Assembly: GCF_020085105.1 (NCBI RefSeq)
Contig: NC_058056.1
Location: 14,806,929 to 14,870,928 of the forward strand
DNA from: Siniperca chuatsi
Taxonomy: Eukaryota > Chordata > Actinopteri > Centrarchiformes > Sinipercidae
Length of the DNA stretch: 64,000 nucleotides
Direction: 5' to 3'
Shown: piece by piece, positions 37,266-49,200 of the stretch
Position numbering within the stretch: position 1 is the first letter of the stretch
Layout of the letters: every line of letters begins with the position of its first letter
Program-made: the position numbers and the translations under genes
Notes under the pieces: generated by a model
Database searches by the model: none
The model's input: only the letters and a program-made list of their open reading frames with translations
What the model was told of the DNA's origin: nothing

Positions 37266-37298
37266 ACCGGAAGTTTGACTTTGACACGTGCATGCGCA
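37266..37298. promoter_or_regulatory. htra2: ETS, E-box and NRF1-like sites upstream of htra2
   Basis: ACCGGAAGT (37266-37274, ETS/GABPA type), CACGTG (37285-37290) and CATGCGCA (37291-37298, NRF1 half-type) lie 210-245 bases upstream of the htra2 ATG. GABPA and NRF1 are known drivers of nuclear genes for mitochondrial proteins. Matches are by eye. Confidence 0.5.
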
Positions 37299-38537
37299 GT
37301 AGTTAACGCTTCTTCGTCTTCTTCCTCGGTTTTTGGGTTATGGCGACACTTGTGGTACTGCGCTGTAAATACAGGAATGTATACATTTCTGTCGTCGTTC
37401 TGTTGTTGTGATATGTGCGATATGCTTTTGAAATGGCAGTAAAGTAATATCTGTACTGATGTACTCAAAAGCTCAAATTGGAGCTAGCTATAGCAAACAT
37501 GGCTATTGTTAGCCTAGCCACCGTAGCCAGTCTGACTAATCAATAACAGAAATTAAGAGCCGACCAGCCAAATAATACTTAGGCTGAAATACTTCTTGTT
37601 TTTGCTATGTTTAATTTATTAGTGGAACGCATTTAGACATTACATCACACAATGCTCTACGCCGCGGATCATTTACCAGGCATATATGGCATATTGTTTA
37701 TTGTTCACCATAAATACTTTGACAGTTACTTCATCGAACATAAGCAGATTTCTACCGGCACAGATATGATTGGCATAGACCTCGTGGTATTTTCTCACCA
37801 TGATCTATCTTCAGATAGTCTGAAATGACAATACGTGTACATATTGATTACACCATATAGCCTTGTTTTACAGTAAATTACAACATTGGTGTGAATCTAA
37901 TGAGGCAGGTTCCTATATGTACCAGGAGGGGGCACCATAGACAGAAAAAATATAATGTCCCTTCCTTCCTATATCAGTTTCAAATTTAAAGCCCTACTTT
38001 GAATTAAAAGCCCTCTAGCGTTTCATACACCTTTTCCAGGGGATAATAATCAGAGCCAAAACACATGGAAATATACAAAATAAGAAAAGTAAAAATAGCT
38101 AATAACAAATAATAATAGTTTCTTAAAAAATACATTAAAACAGTTGAGGGTACAGCATATTTGAAAGTTTGCATTTATTGTTGAGGGTTTTTTATATTTC
38201 AGGCTTAACTTTAGTAAATGTGCTATTCTGAATGTGAAATTTAGTTCCACTTATTATCAAGTTAATAGTAGCGGTTAGACTTATTCATGACACAGACATG
38301 GAAACCAAATATCACATGTTAAAAACACAAAAGAAATTCAGGAAGGATGAACCAAAGATAATGTACATGAGGGCAGTTATATTTATGTAAACGCTTGAAG
38401 GCGATTTCTTTAACTTTATTAGTTATTAGGTATTGATGAGGTAAACTCTTAAGTTTGTTTACCAAATGTTTCGACATAATGAAATAAAGACAATATCGCA
38501 TCTTTCTCTTGAAGTTAAAGGAAAGGCAAAGGGTTTG

Positions 38538-38613
38538 CGGAAGTGACGTTTGAGATGTTGTGGAAGTACGTCACAGGTTTCTAGCCAAAGGCGGCAGTGA
38601 TGGGAAATTTGAA
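38538..38613 (+). promoter_or_regulatory. mis18bp1: mis18bp1 promoter: ETS, two CRE-like sites, CHR
   Basis: GCGGAAGTGACGTTT (38537-38551) combines an ETS and a CRE-like site; TACGTCA follows at 38567. TTTGAA at 38608-38613, after TGGGAAA, matches the CHR element bound by MuvB complexes at G2/M genes. A G2/M programme would suit a protein that loads CENP-A in the next phase. Confidence 0.5.
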
Positions 38614-38644
38614 TTTTGCGGGCTAGCTAGCTAGCCGCTAGCGT

Positions 38645-41600
38645 ATGCCTCGGATGTACAATAATCTGTTTTCTTTTCCCCAAAAAACCATGGCGTCGTA
38701 TCATCATTTATTACAACACACGAAACCGCGGTTTGAATCTCCTGCCAAGGTGTTTGCTAAGCTAAAATCCAAAGTGCAGAGAGAAGGGATGTGCGCGACG
38801 GAGGGGGGTTTTACAGGCAAGGGTCCGCTGTGTAACGTTAGAGAGAAAAATGGAGCAGGTTTAAAGTCGCCTTGGAAAATAGCAGAGAGCACCTGGATGA
38901 TCGATGAGCCCAAGGAGAATCAGAGGTTTGGTTCGTATCGCAATGAAGCGCAGGCTTTGACCCTCTCGCCCATATCGAGTCCTCAGAAAACTTTCGGGTA
39001 CTCGTATTCAGACATTAGCAGCAAGCTTGTGGATGAAATGCCTCCTGTGACAGACATAGGACATGGATATGTACCAAGAAAGAAAGCCTTCCTGGAGTCA
39101 ACAGCTGAGTCTCGTCCTCTCTCTCTGGTCAACAGAAAACAGATCCTCACAGAGCCAGCACAGATCAGAGACCTAGATGGTTTTAAGGTGACCAGCAGGA
39201 CTCCAGTAAAGATACAGCCAGTAGAAAAGGACTGTGTAAGGAGTGTGTTTGAGGAGGAATGTGTTCCTCTTGAAGAACTGACGTCTCCAGCTTATATGTT
39301 TTCCCCCATGAGGAAGAGGTTGAGGAAGAGAAAATGGGAGCCGCAGGAGTTTAACAAAGTCAGCAGCAGTACAAAGGAGGTTGGTAATGAAGTCATAAGT
39401 CAGCCACTTGAAAGGAAAACCTCCAGTGCTTTCAGTGAGGATGACACCCACAACAACACTTGCATGCATCTTAGAGGATTCTCTGCAGACCGATCAGAGA
39501 GGAACCAGTTCACTCATGAAGCCATGTTCCCACGTGAGATATTATTGCTGCTTTGTTCTAAATTTAACTCTTTTTTTCCCTGCGTCATCATTTAGGGGAA
39601 GAAACTGACTGATGCCTCTTTGCTGTTTTTAACAGGTTGTCAAGTTATTGCGGAAAAAATTCCTCCAATGTCTCCAGCCAAGATGTTTGCTTACATGAAG
39701 GAGAGGGAAAGTAAAACAGAGCAGCTGGAAGTTCATAAAGTCAGCAGCAGCACGAGGGTTCTCTTTGATGGCGGTGAGTGTGTTATGAAGTGGACAGACT
39801 TGAATCCATCTAACCAAAAGTAAAACATTTAGTTTAAGCTGCGTATGTATGTGGGCATACTTCTTGTTTTGGTTTTTCTATGTCATGTTTGCATTTTATA
39901 TGCTGCACAACATAGTTTTGTTCATGTTCTCACTTACATTCTTTTCCACAGGTAATCAGTCCAGAGACACGCCTCCCTCCACAGCTCACAGTATGGGTGA
40001 GATGGAGGACATTGCCTTCACAAGTGTTTCAGAAAGTGCGGTTCCTGTCAACCGGTCCAGGGTAGAGTCAGCTGACAGCCAATCAGACACAGATCCCTCT
40101 GAGGATGCCCTGATTCCTGCTGTGCCGTCACAACCTGTTTTGCTCGAAGACCCGCTCGTACTCAACACGCCACAGATCTCCATACCGAAGAAACACAAGG
40201 CTGTGTTCAAGCGCAACAAATGGCCCCAGCGTGCAAAATTCCCAAGTGTGAGTAGAATCTTTAAATGTAAGTCTGTGATAAAGGGGTGATATTAACAGTT
40301 AGGGAAAATAAAAGACAGTCTTATGTTGATTAAAAAAATCTAATCAGACCACTGATCAATTCAAGCATCGGGGACCAAAAGGTTTGGATTTGCAGGTGCA
40401 TTTTAGATCAAATGGGAAATGGAAATCAACTATAGTTTGTCTTATCTTTGACTGTTTTGTCCGTTGTTCCTTATTGTGTTTTCCTCTTTGGCAGGAGAGC
40501 GTGATTTACCTCAAAAAGTGGTTCCTGAGGAAGAATCATACGGGCCTCTTTGTTGATGGAATCCACAGGTAAGTGTTTCTTGAGATGTCATGATTTATAA
40601 AAATCTGAAGAACACAATGCAATCAAAGCTTATTACAACACATTTATTTAGATTGCTTACTCAGTTACTGTCTTATGAAACAGACATGTTCATGCTTTGG
40701 ATTCCATATTTTTGTCCAGATAAAGATTTCTGCGTGGTTTAATGTGAACACTGGGATTTTTTACTTGTCTTTTCCACCCAGGGAGGACAACATACCATGG
40801 AACAGTAACATCATTGTGGATAGGGTTTCTAATTCTGTGGTGAAGACTGTCTCTGGCAGGGTTTACATCTTGGTTGGCAAAATGAACTTTGATGTTGACT
40901 CTGGTAAGCCAGATTCCATATCAGTAGATATTTTCTACTGAGAATATGTTTCACTTTGACAGAAAGAAGGCAAAAATACATAAATAAACTTGCATATAGA
41001 TGCAAATTTAAATATTGCATGGATTAATATTCTTTTTCTTTTATCTCTCACTTTTTGCCTGCAGTGTTTCCCAAGTGGCTTTTGAAGAAGTTTGTTAATG
41101 GTTTTCCTCCAAACTGGAAGGCACTTTATGAGAAGTTTCTGTCAGAGTCAAGAGAGTAAGAATATTTATTTCACTCTGAGGCGACCTGCAATAAGGGGGC
41201 TGCCTCCATGCGCTAACTGATACTGATTGCCTTGTCTTTGTGGTTGAAAACCATACTTGCAAATAGTTAGTTGTTAAAATTACCTTTTTATTGTTTTTGT
41301 TTTTTTTGAAGAGCTTAATTTTGTGTTGTGTCGACCCCAGCAGAGAAACAGAGAGGAACAGTGTGAATAGAGGTACCATAGCAAAGACAAAATCTGAGGC
41401 ATCCTCCATCAACGTATCTGTGAAGCGGCACAGGCAAAAGCCTTTGAAGACACGTAAGTACAAGAGAAACGAAAGCAAATAAACGCTCTGTACAAGTACA
41501 TTCAAGGACAACAGGACCTCATACCCACTAAATATAGTGGATAAGTAAATATGCTTGTGGCCTCCTGCCTCCATCAGAGATTTGTAGAAACCACTCCTTT

Positions 41601-44522
41601 TCTCCCAGCTTTCTGTTTGGTACATCAATTTGAAAAGGGATTACAGCTCACAGTGACACTGCTAACATGCTGATGCTAAGCAGGTGTAATGTTTAGCATG
41701 ATTCACCATCTTAGTTTAGTGTGTTAGCATGCTAACATTTACTAATTAGCACTAAACACAAAGTATAGCTGAAGCATGTTTATTCTCTCCTCTTCTCCAG
41801 CTGATTCCTGTCCTCCTCCCTCCTCGTCTTGTACAAAAGTTTCTCGAAGTGGTCGCGTGATCAAGCCACCTCTGGAGTACTGGAAAGGAGGCAGAGTCAT
41901 TCTGGATGCACACATGAATGTTACCATCCATGAATGTTATGATACCTCCATCTGCCAGCCTGTAAGCACCTAAAGTTGAGCTCACATGAGTTACATAATA
42001 ATCCAGACGGCCAGTTGTTTTGACTGTGTGCGAACAACTGATAGTTCTGATCAATGTGACTGGTTAATCTCTGTCTCGCAGGAGGTCACTACAACAGTAT
42101 CTGCGAGGGCGTCTCAGAAACCTGCCTGTGTCTTCCTGCCCTGCAGTGAAGGTAAAGATAACTGAGGAGCTGTAGTATTGTGAGATGAGTTATTTGAGTC
42201 GCTTGCAGACAAACTGTCCTCTGTGTTTCCAGGCCGTAAGCAATGTGAATCAGCCAGTGACGAAGAGGCATCAGTACTACTGCGGAGGGTCAAGGCTCCA
42301 CTGCGCAAGCGCAACAGAGCCAAGGTTAACCCTGAAGAGAAGCCCTCTTGTTCACCTGAACCTCCTGTGGAGACACATGGCAGCTCTGAAGAGTGGTCTG
42401 GCAGAAGGACAAGGTCCAGCCAAAGGTGTCCAGCTACAGAGAGAATGTCGTATGTGGACACTGTCCCTCAAAAGCAAAGTGAACCTGAAAAGTCTTCAAC
42501 ACGGAGGTCAAAAAAACAGACACATGACACCACAAGGCCTTCGGTGAGAGCCTCAGGGAGCCAACGGGCTGTCCCAGCATCCCCAGAATCTCTTGCTGTT
42601 AATGATGAAACATCACAGCATCAGTCATCAGATGATGAGTTCTGCATTAGGAGAAAGAAGCGGGGGAAAGAAGTGCACAGGAAGGGAGGCGCGAAGGTTC
42701 TTAACAAGTCGCAGGCAAGTGGGTTTCCATCGTCATCAGAGTCCCCTGAGGAGAGCGGGAAGGAACTGAGGAAGAGAACCAGAGGGGCAAAAAATAGCAA
42801 TGCTGCCCAAACAAAACATAAACAGAGCAAATGCACCAAGACATCACCACCCACAATGCCTTTGCCAAAGTCGACACAATCCAGCAAAAAACACAAGGCA
42901 AGCAAAGGCAGCACACTGAATTCACAACAGCAAGATGAAGACGAGTGGACCGAGGCAGAGCTTATGAAGCTACAAGAGTAAGTTTACATAATGAGAAAGT
43001 AGCATTTTGCAGTAACATATGTCTATATCATAACCTTGTGTGTGTGTGTGTGCGCGTGTGTGCGCGTGTTTGTGTTTTCCAGGGCTGTGTCGTACTATCC
43101 CAAGCACATGGCAGGTTACTGGGCAAAGGTGGCGAGGATGGTTGGAACACGTTCTGCAGAAGATTGCCACAACCAGCACACATCCCAGGGAACCTCCCAG
43201 ACTCCCGCCAAAAGAGCGAAGAAACCCAAAAAGGAAAAGGTGGAAGCACCAAAAGATCCAGGTAGAGAAAGGTCTTAGTTTGTCATGTAGATTGTGTAGC
43301 CTAAGCAAATTGGTTAAAAGAGAACTCCACTGATTGAGCATTGCACTCCTGTAATATTGTCGGACTCACGCCGGACAATTTAAAAAAACAAACAAAAAAA
43401 AGTCAAAATCTGCAGAGGTTTGACAAACTATAATCTGACTAGTTACAGATCATCCCGTGATATCTGCCCGAGTGGGTACCTTAAAGAGAAAGCAGCAGGT
43501 GCGTCAGTTCCTGGAGGCCATGCCCAGAGAAGATGTTGATGACGTTTTCAGCTCTGCATACATGCAGAATAAACGGTTTGAGGTTTGTTTCTTTCTGCTT
43601 TTGTAAATAATGCAAAAATAAGAGGTTTTATGAGTCTCCATCTAGTGATCATCGGAAGGTGAGCGATAACTGTTCCCCTTGTGTCTGTCTTCATGGATAG
43701 ATCCCCTCAATGTGTCCGAGTGATGACCATGACTTCACATTGTCAGATCTAGAGCCCCTGACCCCCAGGTCGACAGGTTTCCCCGAAGTTAAGACTCCTC
43801 AGTGTCTGCATATCACTCCTGGCATGATGGGCTCCCCAAACAGGTGAATGACGTCTGCATTCTAGCTCGTAAGAGTTGATTACAGTACAATAACTTAACT
43901 TACCTCTTTATTGATTTCAAAGGACCAACAATGACAAGTACGTCTATCAACTCCAGAAGAGGATGAAAAAAAGTCAGTTTAATGTCTGCAAACAGGCTCC
44001 TCCATCAAAGGTACTAATTCACAAGGGTTGTTTTGATCTTGAGGGACGTGGATTATTATTTTGTATTGGAAAAATAATTTCCTTCTTTGTTTATTTCAGA
44101 GCTTCACACCCACGCCATCAGTTAAACGAACAATGAGAAGATGTGGTAACACAGGTAGGTTTCCTGAGAAATGTGCCGGTGCCACTGCTTGTGTAGTGGA
44201 GGGGAGGGACAAAATAACAGAAACACCTTACGATACAAAACAATACCAGTTTGAAATTGAATGCTTGTATTGTATTGACACTGGTAGAGTTTAACTTGAA
44301 GTTCATTATTAAGGCTGTAGTAGATTTTCAGAAATGAGTTGAACACATTTCAAAAGCTGTAATTGAAAGCAGTTATTGCGACGTTTGTGTAACACAATCC
44401 GTTTCTTTCCTTTTCCACTAGAAAATGATACCTTTGTTGTTTGGGAGATGTTCCCGGGAAACGATGGAGCGCTGTCTGAAAGCGGAGAGGAAGAGGATTT
44501 TTATTTCTCAGACAATGACTGA
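38645..44522 (+). CDS. mis18bp1: Mis18-binding protein 1 (M18BP1/KNL2)
   Basis: Centromere-licensing factor that brings the Mis18 complex and CENP-A loading to centromeres. Exons: 38645-39533, 39636-39773, 39952-40247, 40495-40568, 40782-40903, 41065-41155, 41341-41453, 41801-41961, 42082-42151, 42233-42977, 43083-43261, 43449-43582, 43701-43843, 43923-44010, 44100-44154, 44422-44522. All join in frame: 1132 aa. The SANTA domain (about 442-540) runs from VIYLKKWFL to PKWLLKKFVNGFP. A CENP-C-like motif, RSGRVIKPPLEYW (about 590-602), follows. A SANT/Myb domain begins DEWTEAELMKLQE (about 890). The tail is acidic. ATG 38690 (ACCATGG) is in frame with a better Kozak context, so the true start may be 15 codons later. 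The acceptor at 41340 could be 41343. Confidence 0.95.
41641..41780. repeat. Dispersed fish repeat rich in GCTAACATGCTAA words
   Basis: Contains TGTTAGCATGCTAACATTTA then AATTAGCACTAAACACAAAG, a combination I know as a very common dispersed sequence in fish genomes. It sits in the mis18bp1 intron just before the CENP-C-motif exon. Confidence 0.55.
43037..43070 (+). repeat. TG/CG repeat next to a splice acceptor
   Basis: Alternating TG with CG interruptions, ending about 12 bases before the acceptor of mis18bp1 exon 43083-43261 in a 105-base intron. Confidence 0.9.
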
Positions 44523-44640
44523 TTGGAGCTGAAACATCATATCACTTTTTTTTTTATCTAAAATTATTCGCATGAATTAAAGCCAATGGAGACAGAGGAG
44601 AGATGTGACTTTTTCCTTGTTTAACTCCTCAAATGTGAAC

Positions 44641-44646
44641 AATAAA
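44641..44646 (+). terminator. mis18bp1: mis18bp1 polyadenylation signal
   Basis: AATAAA 119 bases after the stop codon; an ATTAAA lies 65 bases earlier and could be used instead. Confidence 0.65.
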
Positions 44647-45079
44647 ACAGTTGCAGTTTGGCTCTCCTGTCTTTCACATGTAAGAGTTGTTGTTTTTTAA
44701 CATGTAAACTCAGGATTTGATCTCATCAGTGTGAAACAAATGCAGGATATGATTGCTAATTGGCCAATGCAATTGATTTGCAGCTTTTAAACACAACCTG
44801 CAATGGAATGTATAAACACATTTTTGTTTTGAGACAATGTGGCCTGTTTAAGTTGTAAAGTTAAATGTAATAGTTGTAAATTGTTTTACAACTTTAATAT
44901 GCAACATGCTGTCAAAACAGTTGTGTTGCTGTCTTCCAGTTTGTCCCTATAAATATAGTTTTTGTTTAAAGTTTTAGTCCCAAAAGTCAGTTGTAACCAT
45001 ACTTTTAATAAACATTCTTTAAGTCTTAGTTATGGTTTGTTTGTGTTATTATATATTTAAAGAGAACAATTATCTAAGG

Positions 45080-45391
45080 GAGTGGTTCCCAACCTTTTTG
45101 GCTTGTGACGTCTCAAAGTGAAGCAACATCTATTTATAAGCTAATCACAGGTTATGGTACTGCTGACACGAATGATGATGTGAGAAATTCCACTAAAGAA
45201 GGATTTTTCCTTCTCAGATTGTTTTATTTGAAGGATTCTTAGAGGCCTGAAGAGGTTTAAAAAAACAAAAAATGTGAGAAAATATAGGAAAATAAATTTT
45301 GTGTAACAAAAGTATTATTTTCTTTGCTCACCCCTTTAATCACCTTGAGGCCATCATCTTGGGGATCCAACTCCCAGGTTGGGAACCACTG
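45080..45391. mobile_element. hAT-type MITE, 312 bp, with 8-bp target duplication
   Basis: Ends are inverted copies: GAGTGGTTCCCAACCT at the left and, inverted, CAGTGGTTCCCAACCT at the right. They are flanked by ATCTAAGG (45072-45079) and ATCTAGGG (45392-45399), matching at 7 of 8 bases, which is the hAT duplication length. There is no transposase inside, so it is non-autonomous. It lies between mis18bp1 and tpp1. Confidence 0.85.
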
Positions 45392-46196
45392 ATCTAGGGT
45401 CTGACGATATTGGAGACCCAGGACTTGATTTGTCTCAACCTTCCTAATATAAGTTTTACTGATGGGTGTATGTAGGTGGTTTCCCAAAATTCCCTCTGAT
45501 TGTTGTCAAGGACCCCAGGAAGACTAGTGACCACTTTGTGGAAGCAAATGGGGATCCAAATAAAGAATGGCAATACAGTTAAAAGACAAAGAGTGCAATG
45601 TTCTCCCCTACTATGGATATGATTGTTTCACTAAGTCCTTGTGTCTTTGTGCTTAAAAGAGTGTTTTTAACTCCCCATTTGAAGAGGCACCTTTCTCCTC
45701 TGAGGAAAGTGTCTCCTCCACATTAATTAACCTTTTGTTATCTGTGCCCCCACCTGCAAAGGGAGGACCACCTCTAGGCAGCAGATATGCATTTACTTAT
45801 GAGGTCATTATTATGGCACTTTCTTCTACAGAGGCCATGGCTGCATCTTGTGCCCTGGTCTCTGGGGTTTCTGCAGGATATCTGGTTGGATCACTCAGTT
45901 CTGGGATCTGTTTGAGTTGTTATTCGTTCTGGGTCATATGTCATTACAGGTGGGTTTGGAAAACAAAATGATATGACATAAAACATGGATGTCCTGGATT
46001 TGACACACAGCACCACACACAGCAGGAGTCATGGCTCTGCCCAATAAAGCCAAACATGGTAGAGAAGGGGCGGCTGCTGCTGACAATATGTTGCATAAAA
46101 ATGTTAAATGTAAAAATGAAACGTGGCTGAATGTGTCCGGAGCAAAATGAATATACTGCACCAATACTGGGGGGAAAAGGAATTTGAATAACACAA

Positions 46197-46220
46197 TCAC
46201 GTGAAACCATGTCACGTGAC
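46197..46220. promoter_or_regulatory. tpp1: Paired CLEAR-type E-boxes upstream of tpp1
   Basis: TCACGTGA (46197-46204) and GTCACGTGAC (46211-46220, a full 10-bp palindrome) lie 70-93 bases upstream of the tpp1 ATG. GTCACGTGAC is the consensus CLEAR element bound by TFEB/TFE3 at lysosomal genes, which fits a lysosomal protease. Confidence 0.75.
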
Positions 46221-46289
46221 CGCTGCGTCAATAACAGCCTGCCCACCAGACACAACCTGAGTTTAGACCACTGTACAGCCGGGGACACG

Positions 46290-49200
46290 ATGAACACACT
46301 GTGAGTGCTTTAAATAAGTTCATAGTTGTGTATTTTCATAAAGATAAGTAGGACAGAGAGGAGTCAGATAACGCTAACTCTTTCTAACGTGACTTGTAAT
46401 GTAGCGCACAATGTGTAGCCTACTTTTTGTTTTTACCGTTTGTGTTGACCTAGATAGCTGCCAGCTAACATAGCAGGTTAAAGTGTTCACATAACGTTGA
46501 GGCTACTGTAAATAACAACGTGTCTTTTTGTTATAAATGTAGTTAGCGAACCGTGTTAAATGTGTTTATCTGCGCGTTGAGAAACGCGTTTAATTTGACC
46601 TGCTAAGCTAAGTCACATTGAGACTTTGTTTTGTTTGTAACCCTGAAATGACACACTGGACTAACGACATTTCCTGGTTACATGTATGTGTGTATGAACA
46701 TCCGCATGTGTACATTTTATTCTATAATGTTTTGTTTCTCCTTCCACCAGGCTGACCTTCTCCATCCCCTTGTTATTCAGCTCGTTGGTCTGGAGTGGAT
46801 ATCTGGAATATGACCAAGATGTCTTGTGAGCACATCCACTTTAAGAGCCATTTTCTTATCTCTGTATCGTTTATTAAATCATGTTTGTATATCTCCCTTT
46901 TATACATTTTGAAATTCAAGCCTTATTGGCTTTTTTTCATAGATGCAGATCAGTCCTGACAGCCCAAATGTGCAGTAAAGACCTATATAAAAGGGAAAAT
47001 CACTACAACAATATTATTTGATAAGGAGTGTGTGTAATTTGTCTGGAAAACTGTCCAGTGTTTTGCAGCCCTTGTCACTGTGCCTAGTATGTGAGTAACT
47101 AATACCTTGGTGGCTTTTGTTTTCAAGCATGGCTCTATATTCAGTGCTCAAACTACTGTGATGCTTCCGAACGTTTAAAAGAAGGTTCAGTTAACTGTAC
47201 AATCACAAAGTAATCAATTCACTTGAAATTCAACAGGTCGGTCAGTAGCTATATATTTGGTTTCACGGTGATACGTAGGTAACGTGAAGCCTCTTTTTTT
47301 AAGTAAAAGATCATGAAAGGTTTTCCCTCTTTCCTCAGGATACCAGAGGACTGGACTCATGTGGGTCGGGTCGACTCCACCGAGGAGCTGGAGCTGACCT
47401 TTGCCCTGAAGCAGCAAAATGTTGACCTACTGGAGGAAACACTCAGACTGGTGTCGGACCCTGACTCTGCACAATATGGTAGGGCTCTGTCTCATAATTG
47501 CCGGTTGTCCTCAAGTAACCCTAAAACTTTAGGATCTAAAAAATCTGCATACACTTGTTAAGCTGAGATGCTCAGTGTGGTTTGTGCGTCCACTTTTTTC
47601 TAATTCTGTCCTTTTTATAATGTGCAGCATATAACCAGGATATGAACTTAACTGTTCTGACTTAAAAACAGCCTTAAGTGATGAAACAAAAGCCTTTTCT
47701 CAACTTTGACCTCTTTCTATACTACAGAGTGACAGAGGACTGTTTTGTCCTCCACAGGTAAACACCTCACGTTGGAGGAAGTATCCTCCCTCGTGCATCC
47801 GTCTGAACTGACCCAAAAGGTGGTGCATCACTGGCTGCAGAGTCATGGGATTACAAACTGCCTGACTGTTCACACTCAGGATTTTTTACAGTGCACCATG
47901 ACTGTAGAGTAAGCATATCTTTTTAAGCAACATTTGTTCTGCTTACTCAACAGTAATTTTAACTTGCTCTTGACACAGAAAAGCACATTTTCTGCTCAAG
48001 TTCCCTCTATGTGTAAACCATGCAAAGGCCATGCTCTTATCTCATGAGATGGTTCCTCTTTCTGTGGCTATTGGTTAAAATCAAACTAGCTTTGAGCTGC
48101 AGGCTTTTGAAATTCATAAATCTAGGCCAAGGTTATTGGATCTTAAAAAAACGAACACCTTACACTAAACCCCAACCCCTGATAACACAGCTTTACTTAC
48201 TGGTAGTAGTTAAACAACTGCACTCATGGAGTCAAAATCAGTTTTGCATACAAGCCAATGAGTTTCTTAAATACTTATCACCTGGAATTGCATATGTTGT
48301 AGACATTTAGGCTGTGGTTGATTTTTGTGTATTAAGGGTTGCAGAGACACTGCTTCCAGGCAGCAAGTTCCACCGTTACGTCAGAGACGGCCATTCTCTG
48401 GTGAGGTCTTCAGCTCCGTACTCTGTTCACGATGATGTTCACCAGCACCTGGACTTTGGTGAGAGCCATTTCTATAGCTGTAAAATGTTCAGTTGTCATC
48501 TGTGATTCTTGTCATATGTGTGAAACATTTTTTGTGTTTCCACAGTTGGAGGGCTTCACCGCCTCCCTCCTAAAGAGCAGGACCTCAGCAAAGCCTCTTC
48601 TAAAAGGCAGTCTAAGGCAGGGGTGCACCTGGGAGTGACTCCCGCCATCTTGAGGGTTCGCTATAACCTGACAGCAACTGATGTGGGAACAGCTCAGAAC
48701 AATAGCCAGGCAGTAGCTCAGGTGTGACCTTCTCAGAATAAGCTCATAATAAAACGCAAAGTGTTGCTGTTAGACATATGCACATTAGCTTAAACATTGT
48801 AATCCCACCATAACTTGGTGGACTTTTTCACTCTTGTAGTTCTTGGAGCAGTATTACAGCCCTGCAGACCTGGCTGAGTTCATGAGCATGTATGGCAGGA
48901 GCTTCCAGCATCTCTCTCAGGTGGACCGGGTTGTAGGCACTCAGGGAGGAGGGAAGGCTGGTCTGGAGGCCAGTCTGGATATAGAGTACATCATGAGCAC
49001 AGGGGCAAACATCTCCACATGGGTCTTCACCAATCCAGGTCTGTATGAGTGAGTGTGAAGAACTGAAAGGAGAACTTAAAAACGATAAAGGCCTTCTGAC
49101 TTTCTCTCTTAGTTAAAATAATGATGATGGTAAATCTAGAGACACTAACCATAATCAAATTCAGGCCAAGTAAAAGAAATATCAAAGTATCAGGAGTTGA

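Larger units (their letters stand above)
37054..38644. other. Divergent htra2-mis18bp1 intergenic region
   Basis: Contains the htra2 promoter sites (37266-37298), a small plus-strand frame from ATG 37339 (24 codons, probably chance) and the mis18bp1 promoter (38530-38640). The AT-rich middle shows nothing I can name. Confidence 0.65.
44523..46289. other. mis18bp1 3' UTR and tpp1 upstream region
   Basis: Holds the mis18bp1 3' UTR with ATTAAA (44576) and AATAAA (44641), a hAT-type MITE (45080-45391), and the tpp1 promoter with two CACGTG sites (46197-46220). A 78-codon plus frame at 45735 has no recognisable motif. Confidence 0.7.

Noticed and set aside
37339-37413. Small plus-strand coding exon starting ATGGCGACACTTG
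   Set aside because: Only 24 codons, no homology recognised, and it lies where htra2 promoter sequence is expected.
45735-45971. 78-codon plus-strand frame between mis18bp1 and tpp1
   Set aside because: No known domain, no nearby promoter, follows ordinary intergenic sequence.
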